From Candidatus Hydrogenedentota bacterium (GTDB lineage Bacteria; Hydrogenedentota; Hydrogenedentia; Hydrogenedentales; GCA-2746185), in the NCBI GenBank assembly GCA_947486375.1, contig CANKTP010000009.1:1-37992 (forward strand): a stretch of DNA of 37,992 nt, written 5' to 3'. The notes under the pieces are model-generated. The model worked only from the letters and a program-made list of their open reading frames with translations. It made no database searches and was not told where the DNA came from. Below are positions 24,801 to 32,289 of the stretch, in pieces; positions within the stretch are counted from its first letter, which is position 1; each line of letters begins with the position of its first letter. A program made the position numbers and the translations under genes.

Positions 24801-26613
24801 GCGCGATCGGGGGCACGGCGGCCCGCCCGTGGCCGGCGCCGCCGGCGTCCTCGAAGAACTCGCGCGCGCCGGCGCCGCTGAGGAGGATCGCGGGCGCGGA
24901 ATGCGCGAGCAGCGCGGTCGTCCCCACCCATAAGGCCTCGGGCAAGGTTTCCAGGCTTTTCTTGACGAGGATGTCCGCGTCGATTCCCATCCGCTTGAGT
25001 TCGGAACGCTGGCCTTCCGCCATCTCGCGGAGGCCTTCCATCGACGTGGGAAACGGCCCCGGTTGTTTGCGGCGGTGGAGGATGGCGGAACCGTCGGGCG
25101 CGACGAGGGTGGAAAACGATGGGAGACCTTGGGCGTCGAGGTTGCTGACCAAGCCGGTAATCCCGGCGCGGGCGAGAATCTGGGGGCCCTGGAGGGCGAT
25201 TCCGGGCGCGTCCCAAGCCACGTATGCGGTGTTCCAGTCTCCGAGGAGGCTTTTCGAGACTTGGTGCCCGATGAGGAGGTTTCGGCACAGGACTTCGGGC
25301 CCGGCAAGGCGCTCGTCGGGGGTGCCGTACCCGGCCCATGCCATGACCTTGGAGAAGGCGAGGGCGTTGGCGAGATAGTCGCGCACCTCGGGGTTCATGT
25401 CGAGGGCGGGCTTCCAATGCTCCATGCGCCCCAAGTCGAATCCATAGTCGCGTTCGCGTTCCGAGAGGTAGATTTGGCGAAAGAAGCCGGTCACGTGGCG
25501 CTCGGTGGCGAGGGCTTGCGGGGGGGGGAATTCCTCGTCGACCCGGTCGCCGGTGACGATGTACACCTTGCCTCCCGATTCGGGCGACTTCACGGTGAAC
25601 ACGAGGGCGACTCGCTCGACTTTGGCGTTGACGGTCAGTTCGAGCTTGACGTCGATCTCATCCCCCTCGGCGGCATCCTGCGTGGGGATGGGCAAGAGGA
25701 CGCTTCCCTGCGCGTTCGGAGGGATCGGGCTGACGATGGTCTTGATTTTGCCGCCGTGCCGACCGGCGTCCAACGTGACGCCGATGGGTTCGCTGGTTGC
25801 CTTGCCGGCGTTGAAGAGGATGAACTCGGCGTCTTGCCGCTGCCCTTCGGGCCCGGTCGAGAACGATCCCGTGTGCTGGAGCAAAGGCACGTAGGCGATG
25901 CCCTCGAACATGCGGGCGGGCAGCAATCGCAGGGCAATCTCATAGCCGCTATGTCCCTGCAGGAGCGGTCGATTGCGGAACCCGGCGGCCTTGAATTCCA
26001 TGAGGTCGACCCCCTCGGCCTTGGCGAGGGTCTCGAAGGTGGCACCGGGGACCTGGATCATCACGAAGTTCAGTCCCGGACGAAAGCGAATCAAGAGACG
26101 ATTGAGGCCGGTTGAACTTATCGGGGCGGGCCTTGGGTTGAGGACGAGTCTTCCGTTTACAAACACGCGCCCGCCGAGGGGCGTTTGCAAGTCGGCATAG
26201 ACTTCGGATTGTTGCGCGGCCTGGACGTAGAACCCGGCGAAGGCGACGCCCTCGGGCGCGTCGGGAAAGAATGGGGCGAGATCCAGCGACGGGCCGGTGG
26301 CGCCCGCGTTTTGCCAGATTGCCTTGGCGTCCCCAGAGGTCTTGACCTCGGTGAGGTGTTGCGGGCGCGCGGCCGCCATGCCGCCGATGGGGGCCATAAA
26401 GTCGGTTTTGCCCAGGAGGGGGCGCCCGTCCTTGATGGCGGCGGCGATGCCGCCCTCGGCATCGGGAAGGAAGGGTCCGCAGACGAGCCAATGCTGGACG
26501 TATCCGCGGGCCGTGATGGCGTCGATGTCTTCCTGCGCACCGGAGTCGACGGCAAGGAACGGTGCCAGGAGCATGCCGGCAAGCGCGGGTATATAAATCC
26601 GGGACAGACGCAT
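21814..26613 (-). CDS. Large exported GH38-like protein, metal site degraded
   Basis: A 1599-aa protein with a signal peptide (residues 1-27, cut after DSGA). Residues about 340-800 resemble the GH38 alpha-mannosidase barrel and about 800-1030 its C-terminal beta-sandwich (DGLEIENDTLRIEVDPAKGG). The block WDAPGIALQGPQIL aligns position by position with the GH38 nucleophile motif WxxDxFGxSxxxPQIL, giving Asp468. VTGDRVDEEF aligns with the metal motif VPHSHNDPGW, so the metal Asp359 is kept but the His is Arg357. The spacing of 109 is close to the 112 of Golgi mannosidase II. The second metal His is not found. Beta-rich regions fill the last 560 residues. ATG 26613 begins the signal peptide. 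No clear Shine-Dalgarno sequence. It is the second gene after the membrane protein at 26652. Confidence 0.78.
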   Translation of the reverse strand: MRLSRIYIPALAGMLLAPFLAVDSGAQEDIDAITARGYVQHWLVCGPFLPDAEGGIAAAIKDGRPLLGKTDFMAPIGGMAAARPQHLTEVKTSGDAKAIWQNAGATGPSLDLAPFFPDAPEGVAFAGFYVQAAQQSEVYADLQTPLGGRVFVNGRLVLNPRPAPISSTGLNRLLIRFRPGLNFVMIQVPGATFETLAKAEGVDLMEFKAAGFRNRPLLQGHSGYEIALRLLPARMFEGIAYVPLLQHTGSFSTGPEGQRQDAEFILFNAGKATSEPIGVTLDAGRHGGKIKTIVSPIPPNAQGSVLLPIPTQDAAEGDEIDVKLELTVNAKVERVALVFTVKSPESGGKVYIVTGDRVDEEFPPPQALATERHVTGFFRQIYLSERERDYGFDLGRMEHWKPALDMNPEVRDYLANALAFSKVMAWAGYGTPDERLAGPEVLCRNLLIGHQVSKSLLGDWNTAYVAWDAPGIALQGPQILARAGITGLVSNLDAQGLPSFSTLVAPDGSAILHRRKQPGPFPTSMEGLREMAEGQRSELKRMGIDADILVKKSLETLPEALWVGTTALLAHSAPAILLSGAGAREFFEDAGGAGHGRAAVPPIAPPSLAVKLGELASQPEIKQAYAAAYNRLLTAEKLAVIAGLQGAQYPEVSLDYAWRQLLHVAGPTSLGFSATPTTYLDTLGQLREVHEILGALTQGATDFLASQAETLEGAPEGSEQALLVFNPSLRVRTDVCEFNLTIPQANGLSLIDAAGAPVPFTADRLQVVNRKLVGARLRFLARSVPAAGYRTYFLQYKGVLATPETDDGLEIENDTLRIEVDPAKGGCITTLADKVTEAILVRAPWNDLYALDEDAGANDRGRDIWTSGAVLRSSESSASVSRVRTPWMQQLIVKQPFLGGESIRTITLYDALPVVFFDTEFRGIPPANALLGVAFPAHANGTVPVFGQPFGAQVAAASPTLFDHRLKGRENASATGLQPAYQWVAASPGDRLDGGAGVSVPLGPAAVIYGQDGIGKEAAFRIQAALARRGIPCRVHPDVLPARPAESGDSTESTTHDEDLFHGTVFRIVLGAPEQNRFAAPLFEQVPAEIAAFRERMAGGASLLMIDERVPAEIRPIPTLILAGLTGESTSEVADGFADAIAASGVFTLPTGAIVVPDPTPQPTHGFAVLLEGTGLADMAVDGTLSLAWVHPSKWAGADGAPAVPEYSDSLRYRYAVMPFDGSWRGAGAVLAGQAFNERFVVAATGIHEGTAPAEMGFFEVAPPSFAVTSVKAAGNSVSSLAGSPVTPGAGIAIRGYESSGKPVEVALTLPARPRSAAHGDIVETRGEDFSISGDRIVFDAAGFEIAGILLQPAAKTRRDAGQSLDPASLGGAQYTRYWRHNAGAAPPGFMPLTLKLSGDLKSETGAIDVVVANNRTDKRASGVVYLEGSAGWRLSPAQFEYDLAPREFLRRQAVVLYQQAGEAKGGVVARTDHDGRAYRDLITLDKSPLDLIALRDEDEIRVTVKNAGALPAEGQLELIVSPRYWGEPGLGGETIITPRAAALTVAPYNEQTLVFRSEGPPENPWIVAKLAANGLVEYRDVSVVPDKNETAPPEKRNN

Positions 26614-26651
26614 CGAAGGGGTAGCGCCCCGTGGGTTTCTGGGAACGCGCG

Positions 26652-28196
26652 TCACGGTATCACACCCGGCGCGGGCGGCGCATCGGCGAAGGGGATCAAG
26701 AGCGTCGCGCCGGGCGATTCGTCGTAGCGAATCGAAATCTCGGTGCGGTCCGCGGTGGCAGATCGGACGCTCGCCTGAACGTCGCCGGTTACGCTGGAAT
26801 CGCCGGTATTCAGAAGCGCGTAGGGCCACACGGCAAGTCCGCGGGATGCCTTGAAGTCCATCGCGACGGAGACTTCGCCCCGCGCGGGTTGGGCCACGGA
26901 CAGCGCGGCGGCGGCCTCGGTGTCGTAGTGCAATCGGAGGAGGGACAGGTGTTCGAGCGGTTTGCTAAACGGGGTATCGAACGAAATCGCCTCGGAGAGG
27001 GCCATGGGGGCGCCGCGGTAATAGCGATAGTCCGGGACCAGGAGCAGGGCGGCGTTGGTCCGCGAGGCCTCGGCTTGGGCCTGCGCCTGGAAGGCGGCGA
27101 CCGAGGCGCTGGCGAGTCTCCATGCGCTGACCGCCTGGATCGTCAAGGCGAAGTAGAGCAGGCACAACATGCTGGTGCCGTTGACGACGAACCGCTTCCA
27201 CTTCGGGTGCTCCATCATGCGTTTGAAAAGGGCGGTCAAGGTGACGCAGAAGAGGGCGGTCTCGACCAGCAGGTGTCCCCCGCCAACGAGGTGTACGGGA
27301 TCGACGGGGCCGACGCCGCCGGCGAAGCGGTACGCCACCATTGCGCACAGCCCGAAGAGGATGAGGGGCCGCCGCGCGGCGCGCAGGATTAGGAGGATCG
27401 TGGCGGCCACGGCGGCGAAGGCCGCCCATCCGGTCCAGGGATGGGCGTGGAACAGATGGGCGATCTCCGGCAGGAACCCGATGGGATAGAAGACGAAATA
27501 GAGCGGGGAAATTGACTGCGCGAGGGGAACGGCCAATGCCGGCAGGGGGAAACCCTGGAGGGCCCATATCGCGGCGCCGATGAGCGCGACCGACAGGGCC
27601 CGGGGCAGGGAGTCCTGCCATCGGGGCCGTAGCACGAAGAATTCGACCATGGGAATGACGAGGGCAAGGCCGCGTGTGCCGGGAAAGAACCCACTCGCCA
27701 GGATAAACGCGGCGAGGGCCAGGGCGTGCTTGGCGCGGCCGCCATCGAGGGCGGCAGTCGCGTGGAGGTAGAGCGCCAGCAGCGCCGCGAAGGCCGGCGC
27801 GAGGGTGGTTACGCTGGTGAGGTGGAAGACGCCGTCGGCATGGACGGGGATGGCCATGAACATGGTGGCGGCGAGTGTGCCGAGCCAGTAGGGACCTCCC
27901 GGGTGCATCCGTTTGACCCAGCCGTACACGAGCAGCATGCATGCATAGAGCAACGCAAAGGCCACGAGGCGATAGCCCAGTGGATTTTCCCCAAAGCATT
28001 GAACCTGCGCGTCGACCAGCAGGCGGAGAAACGGCGTCACGGTCGAATCCGCGCCCGCGAGGATGGCAAAATCCTTGCCAAGGGGACGCAGGTTGAGGGC
28101 CCATGCGTGGCACACGGAAAGGTATACGAACATCGCCACGGCATCGATGCGAAAACGGTTTTTCGTCCTTGGGGCGACGGCAATCTCGGTCGTCAT
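26652..28196 (-). CDS. Multi-pass membrane protein, GT-C-like topology
   Basis: A 514-aa protein with about ten to twelve hydrophobic segments in the first 400 residues (for example LVAFALLYACMLLVYGWV and LALAAFILASGFFPG) and a soluble C-terminal domain of about 130 residues. The layout, and an early extracytoplasmic loop with GADSTVTPF, resembles GT-C glycosyltransferase-like membrane proteins, but I cannot point to a catalytic DxD/ExD with confidence. ATG 28196 is chosen because the preceding in-frame sequence looks non-coding and a well-spaced promoter ends seven bases upstream. It is followed 38 bp later by the GH38-like gene, suggesting a shared glycan-related task (inference). Confidence 0.78.
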   Translation of the reverse strand: MTTEIAVAPRTKNRFRIDAVAMFVYLSVCHAWALNLRPLGKDFAILAGADSTVTPFLRLLVDAQVQCFGENPLGYRLVAFALLYACMLLVYGWVKRMHPGGPYWLGTLAATMFMAIPVHADGVFHLTSVTTLAPAFAALLALYLHATAALDGGRAKHALALAAFILASGFFPGTRGLALVIPMVEFFVLRPRWQDSLPRALSVALIGAAIWALQGFPLPALAVPLAQSISPLYFVFYPIGFLPEIAHLFHAHPWTGWAAFAAVAATILLILRAARRPLILFGLCAMVAYRFAGGVGPVDPVHLVGGGHLLVETALFCVTLTALFKRMMEHPKWKRFVVNGTSMLCLLYFALTIQAVSAWRLASASVAAFQAQAQAEASRTNAALLLVPDYRYYRGAPMALSEAISFDTPFSKPLEHLSLLRLHYDTEAAAALSVAQPARGEVSVAMDFKASRGLAVWPYALLNTGDSSVTGDVQASVRSATADRTEISIRYDESPGATLLIPFADAPPAPGVIP

Positions 28197-28202
28197 GGCG
28201 CG

Positions 28203-28231
28203 AGTGTAGTCGACGATTCGGGCGGTATCAA
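28203..28231 (-). promoter_or_regulatory. Sigma70-like promoter predicting a leaderless mRNA
   Basis: On the minus strand TTGATA (28231-28226) is followed after exactly 17 bp by TACACT (28208-28203). The seventh base after the -10 is the A of the ATG at 28196, so transcription would start at the start codon itself. No Shine-Dalgarno sequence is present between the two, which fits a leaderless message. Confidence 0.6.
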
Positions 28232-28344
28232 TTTGCGGGGCGCGGCCCGATGACGGATTACGGAAATTTGCGGCGGGATTTTCTGTAGTATTCGGGCGTT
28301 GACGCCCTGGCGGAAGACGCCGGGCAGTCCGGAGACACCGAAGC

Positions 28345-29796
28345 ATGAGAACCGGAGCAGGCCTTTTATTGGTCCTGGCAGCGCACTGCGCGGCATCCGT
28401 GGGCCAGACGCCCGCGCCGCGCAATGTGTTGTTCATCCTATCGGACGACCAGCGCGCGGACACGATCGGGGCCTGGGGCAATCCCCACATCGACACGCCG
28501 AACCTTGACCGATTGGCGGAGCGCGGGTTTGGCTTCCGGCGGAACTATTGCATGGGTTCGCTTCACGGCGCGGTGTGCGCGCCGAGCCGGGCGATGATGA
28601 TGACGGGGCAGGCGTACTTCCGCATCCCGATGGACCTCGAGGGGGCGACGACGTTCCCGGAGCGGTTCCGCGCGGCGGGGTATGAGACGTTCATCACGGG
28701 GAAATGGCACAACGAGGCGGGGGCGTTGAAGCGCGCGTTCGGCCGCGGCACGGCGATCATGATGGGCGGGATGGCGAACCATGAAAAGGTCCCGCTGGTC
28801 GATCTGTCGGGCGAGGGCGGGTTGGTCAATGCGCGGACGGGCGACAAATTCTCGTGCGAGCTTTTCGCGGACGCGGCGGTCGAGTTCCTCGGGGCCCAGC
28901 CGGCGGGGGCGCCGTTCTTCGCGTATGTGGCGCTGACGACGCCGCACGATCCGCGGATGGCGCCGAAGGCGTACCTCGAGAAGGGTTACGCCCGGCGTCC
29001 GCCGTTGCCGGCGAACTTCATGGCGCAACATCCCTTCGACAACGGCCGGCTGATCACGCGGGACGAGAACCTTGCGGCGTGGCCGCGGACGGAGGACGTC
29101 GTCCGGGACCAGCTGGCGGAATACTACGCGCTGATCGGTTTCATGGACGCTCAGATAGGGCGGATTCTCGACGCGCTCGCGCAGTCGCCGCACGCGGAGG
29201 ACACGCTGATCGTGTTTGCGTCCGACCACGGCCTGGCGCTGGGGAGTCACGGCTTGCTGGGGAAACAGAACCTCTACGAGCACTCGATGCGGGCGCCGCT
29301 CATTTTCGCCGGGCCGGGGGTCCCGCATGGCGAGAGCCGCGCGTTGACGTACCTGCTCGATATCCTGCCGACGGCGTTCGACGCGCTCGGGCTTGCGCCC
29401 GCCGCCGGGATCGATGGCCAGAGCCTCGCGCCGATCTGGCGGGGGGAGACGGCGAAGGCGAGGAATTCGATTTTCCTTGCGTACGAGGATTCACAACGGG
29501 CCTTGGTCGAGGACCGTTGGAAGCTGATCGTCTATCCGAAGATCGGCCACATGCAACTCTTCGATATCGAGGCGGACCCGGACGAGCTGCGCAATCTCGC
29601 GGACGATCCGGACCAGCGGCGCGAGCGGGTTCCACGGATGACGGCGGCCCTGTTGGAGCGGTCGGCGCATTTCGGGGCCGTGTCACGAATGCCGGCCAGT
29701 TGGTCCCCGCCGAAATTGGTGGACTTGACGAACACACCGCGCAAGCCCGACGAATGGCAGCCGGATTGGATTGTGGAGAAGTACTTCGGGAAGTGA
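28345..29796 (+). CDS. Sulfatase (arylsulfatase family), exported
   Basis: A 483-aa sulfatase that should hydrolyse sulfate esters, probably of a polysaccharide. A signal peptide (residues 1-20) is followed by metal ligands Asp34-Asp35 (SDDQRAD), the formylglycine motif Cys78-Ala-Pro-Ser-Arg82 (CAPSRAMMMTG) and GKWHNE. The second metal motif is ASDHGLALGSHGLLGKQ, and YEHSMRAP completes the site. All key residues are present, in contrast to the sulfatase-fold protein at 19164. The Cys needs conversion by a formylglycine-generating or anaerobic sulfatase-maturating enzyme, not found in this window. GGAG lies ten bases before the ATG. It is divergent from the membrane protein/GH38-like operon and may act on a related glycan (inference). 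Confidence 0.96.
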   Translation: MRTGAGLLLVLAAHCAASVGQTPAPRNVLFILSDDQRADTIGAWGNPHIDTPNLDRLAERGFGFRRNYCMGSLHGAVCAPSRAMMMTGQAYFRIPMDLEGATTFPERFRAAGYETFITGKWHNEAGALKRAFGRGTAIMMGGMANHEKVPLVDLSGEGGLVNARTGDKFSCELFADAAVEFLGAQPAGAPFFAYVALTTPHDPRMAPKAYLEKGYARRPPLPANFMAQHPFDNGRLITRDENLAAWPRTEDVVRDQLAEYYALIGFMDAQIGRILDALAQSPHAEDTLIVFASDHGLALGSHGLLGKQNLYEHSMRAPLIFAGPGVPHGESRALTYLLDILPTAFDALGLAPAAGIDGQSLAPIWRGETAKARNSIFLAYEDSQRALVEDRWKLIVYPKIGHMQLFDIEADPDELRNLADDPDQRRERVPRMTAALLERSAHFGAVSRMPASWSPPKLVDLTNTPRKPDEWQPDWIVEKYFGK

Positions 29797-29831
29797 GGAA
29801 ATGGGGCGGCGGGCTTGCCGCAAACAAAGGC

Positions 29832-29863
29832 AACCACGGATAGCTCGGATGGCACGGATAAAT
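29832..29863 (+). repeat. ACGGAT short-period repeat
   Basis: Three imperfect units of nine to ten bases (AACCACGGAT, AGCTCGGAT, GGCACGGAT) lie in tandem. They resemble the ACGAAT units of the block at 29981 and may be a diverged member of the same family. Confidence 0.6.
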
Positions 29864-29980
29864 GTGGTCGAGGATTGGACCGCAAGGTACTTGGCGCGCC
29901 GTGCCCAAAACGCGAAGAAGTAAATGCTTCCGTGTGCTTCTATTGTATGCGACGTCGACTGTGTGTTGGGCGGGAACGAG

Positions 29981-30072
29981 AACCACGAATGAACACGAAT
30001 GGACACGAATTGAGTTGTCCGTAAGCGTGGGAGGGCGCTGACATTCGTGTTCATTGACGTTCATTCATGGTT
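29981..30072. repeat. 10-bp periodic ACGAAT repeat as an inverted pair
   Basis: The left arm has three 10-bp units, AACCACGAAT, GAACACGAAT and GGACACGAAT (29981-30010). The right arm (30043-30072) is the near-perfect reverse complement of three such units (AACCATGAAT, GAACGTCAAT, GAACACGAAT on the minus strand). The arms are separated by 32 bp. The DNA could form a large cruciform, or the repeats could be sites phased at about one helical turn. Confidence 0.85.
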
Positions 30073-30364
30073 CCTATTTGCTTGCGCGGGGTCATGGATT
30101 GAGGGACTTTCGGCGCCGATTTGTTGGGCCAAAAATTTCCGCAAGGAACACAGGCATCGTAAGGATAGTGGATATTCGCCGCATGAACTTCCGCGAAGGG
30201 AAACAAGATTCTGACGGGTAGCAGTGCCTAGGGCGCAGAGAATTCAACTGCCAGCATTCGATGCGATGGGAAACGCATGTGTTCGCATTTTGGTTGCGGC
30301 CACACCGGGCCGTGGGAATTCGGGTATGATCGCGGTTTCGTTTCCGGGGTGATGGGGCTGCGTC

Positions 30365-31594
30365 ATGCGCATTGCGTTCGTGGATTTGGTGTTTTCTTGG
30401 CCGCCGAATGGGGGGGCGGACGTGGACCTGTATCACACGATCTCGGGGCTGCAGTCGGCGGGGCACGAGGTCCACTTGTTTGTCCCGTCGGCGGACACTT
30501 GGGAACGGGGGGCCTTCGATCCGGCGGCGCTTCCGTTTCCGTCGACGCGCATTCCGTTCACGCGGCTTGGGCTGCGCCCGGGCGCGGTGGCGCGAGGATT
30601 GCGGGACGCGGTCGATGCGTGGCGGCCGGATGCGGTGTTCATCGGGGACGGGTTCTTTTTTAAGCCGGCGCTGATCGAGGCACTGTCCCATTATCCCTGT
30701 GTGGGGCGTTTTTATGCGTACGAGATCGCGTGCATGCGCGATCTTCTGCTTTACAAGGACGGCGCGCCGTGTCCCTGCAATTATCTCGTGACGCCGAAGA
30801 CGTGCCGGGCCTGCGCGCTGGAGGGGATGAAGGACGGCATCCTGCGGTGGCGGTTCTTGACTTGGACGCACGAATTCCTGGCGGCGGGGGCGTTCATGCC
30901 TTCGTATCACGCGCGGCTATCGAGGGCGCTCGGGAAGTTGCGCGCGGCAATCGTGTATAACCCGCTCCAAGCGGAACAGCTCCGGGGACATTGTGATCGC
31001 GTGCATATCGTGCCGGGCGGGGTAAACGTGTCCGGTTACGATTGCACGCCGGTGCCGGCGAAGGACGCGGCCGCGCCGAAGATCATCCTGATGGCGGGTC
31101 GCGTCGAGGACCCGATGAAGGGGCTGGCGGTGATTCGGGCGGCGGGGGAGCGCCTGTGGCAGGAACGGCAGGACTTCCAGATTTGGGCCACGCACACGGA
31201 CCGCACGTTGAATAGCCGGTGGTTCAGGTCGGTCGGCTGGCACACGCCGGCGGCGTTGAAGGCGTTCTACCGCGACGCGGACATCTGCGTGGTCCCCTCG
31301 ATTTGGGAGGAACCTTTCGGGCTGGTGGCGGTGGAGGCGATGGCCTCGGGGCGGCCGGTGTGCGTGTCGCGCGTGGGGGGCCTGCAGTCGATTGTCGCGC
31401 ATGGCGAGACAGGGTTTGTGTTCGACCCCGGGGACAGCGCGGGCCTGTCGGGTTGCCTTCGGCAATTGCTGGATGACGCCCCGCTTCGGGCGGCGATGGG
31501 CGGCGCGGCTCGGCGGCGCGCGGAGTCCGAATACGACTGGGACCGTATCGTCGCGACCCATTACCCGGGGATATTGGAAGACCTACGGCGATGA
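30365..31594 (+). CDS. GT4 glycosyltransferase with cysteine cluster
   Basis: A 409-aa GT-B fold glycosyltransferase of family 4. The N-terminal acceptor domain begins MRIAFVDLVFSWPPNGGADV. The C-terminal nucleotide-sugar domain has IILMAGRVEDPMKG and the family E-x7-E motif in WEEPFGLVAVEAMASG. An insert at residues 123-150 carries closely spaced cysteines (Cys123, Cys136, Cys138, Cys147, Cys150; CPCNYLVTPKTCRAC) that look like a metal- or redox-binding knuckle. It transfers a sugar from a nucleotide donor in cell-envelope glycan synthesis. The exact acceptor is unknown. The stop overlaps the start of the next gene (ATGA). Confidence 0.92.
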   Translation: MRIAFVDLVFSWPPNGGADVDLYHTISGLQSAGHEVHLFVPSADTWERGAFDPAALPFPSTRIPFTRLGLRPGAVARGLRDAVDAWRPDAVFIGDGFFFKPALIEALSHYPCVGRFYAYEIACMRDLLLYKDGAPCPCNYLVTPKTCRACALEGMKDGILRWRFLTWTHEFLAAGAFMPSYHARLSRALGKLRAAIVYNPLQAEQLRGHCDRVHIVPGGVNVSGYDCTPVPAKDAAAPKIILMAGRVEDPMKGLAVIRAAGERLWQERQDFQIWATHTDRTLNSRWFRSVGWHTPAALKAFYRDADICVVPSIWEEPFGLVAVEAMASGRPVCVSRVGGLQSIVAHGETGFVFDPGDSAGLSGCLRQLLDDAPLRAAMGGAARRRAESEYDWDRIVATHYPGILEDLRR

Positions 31595-32061
31595 ATGACC
31601 GCGCGGGGGACACGATTGGCGTATTTTACAGTCTCGGGCCGCATTTCGCGGCCACGCTGGGCCGGCTGCGGGAATTGCACCCGGATGCGCGGATCGTCGC
31701 CATCGTTCCGCACGGGTTCCCGATTGCCGGGGAAGAGAATTCGTTGGCGGACGAGGTCGTCGAAACCGAGCTCGCGCACTATTCGTCCCGCGACGTGGCG
31801 GCGTGCCTGCGATTGATCTCGCGGCTTCGCGGGGCGCGGTACGATTTGTTCGTGGTGATGTTCGCCAGTGCCCGCCTCGGGCTATTGGCCTCGCTCAGCG
31901 GCTCGCGGCGGCGCGCGTGCGCGCCGCCACAAGGGACGCTTATTCCGCTGGAGTCCGGCCCGCTGCGGACCTTGGCGAGCGAGGCCTTGCGCAGGGTGAC
32001 CGGCGCGCTCGTGTTCGCGGGGCTGCACGCGATGACGAGACTCACTCGAATCCGCACGTAG
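31591..32061 (+). CDS. Unknown protein coupled to the GT4 gene
   Basis: A 156-aa protein with an N-terminal Rossmann-like beginning (TIGVFYSLGPHFAATLGRLREL, then ARIVAIVPHGFP) and a second strand-helix unit (YDLFVVMFASARLGLL). It resembles the first half of a GT-B glycosyltransferase but is too short for a full enzyme, and the C-terminal donor-binding domain is absent. It overlaps the GT4 gene by four bases, so the two are made together. It could be a truncated glycosyltransferase or an accessory subunit. Confidence 0.7.
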   Translation: MNDRAGDTIGVFYSLGPHFAATLGRLRELHPDARIVAIVPHGFPIAGEENSLADEVVETELAHYSSRDVAACLRLISRLRGARYDLFVVMFASARLGLLASLSGSRRRACAPPQGTLIPLESGPLRTLASEALRRVTGALVFAGLHAMTRLTRIRT

Positions 32062-32289
32062 GGGGGCGCTCGCCAGAGTCGCCTCGCGGCGGGGGGCGTT
32101 TTCGCAAGGGAGGCGCGGGCGGGAGCCGGACCGCGTTTGCATCGCGCCGGAGCAACGTGGCAGAGTAATGCGTTTTATCCGGGGACGGTGTCTTCCCGCA
32201 GGCAATCGACCACGGTGCGGTTGTGCCCGCCGGGGGATCCGTTGCCAAATTGCCGTTCTAATATATCCACGCCAAGGAATCGATAGCCG

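Larger units (their letters stand above)
29797..30364. other. Gene-free stretch of degenerate repeats
   Basis: No convincing gene lies between the sulfatase and the GT4 glycosyltransferase. The stretch holds two short-period repeat blocks (29832-29863 and 29981-30072) and unstructured sequence. A TATGAT hexamer at 30325-30330 lies 35 bp upstream of the GT4 gene and could be a -10 box, but no -35 is recognisable. Confidence 0.7.

Noticed and set aside
22469-25417. A 982-aa minus-strand frame overlapping the GH38-like gene in another frame
   Set aside because: Extreme Arg/Pro content and no domain; the GH38-like frame contains recognisable motifs across the same DNA.
29981-30072. CRISPR-like array
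   Set aside because: Units of 10 bp with no spacers, arranged as an inverted pair, do not fit a CRISPR array, and no cas genes are present.
32062-32110. Possible intrinsic terminator after the gene at 31591
   Set aside because: GC-rich with a short TTTT, but I could not draw a continuous stem of convincing length.
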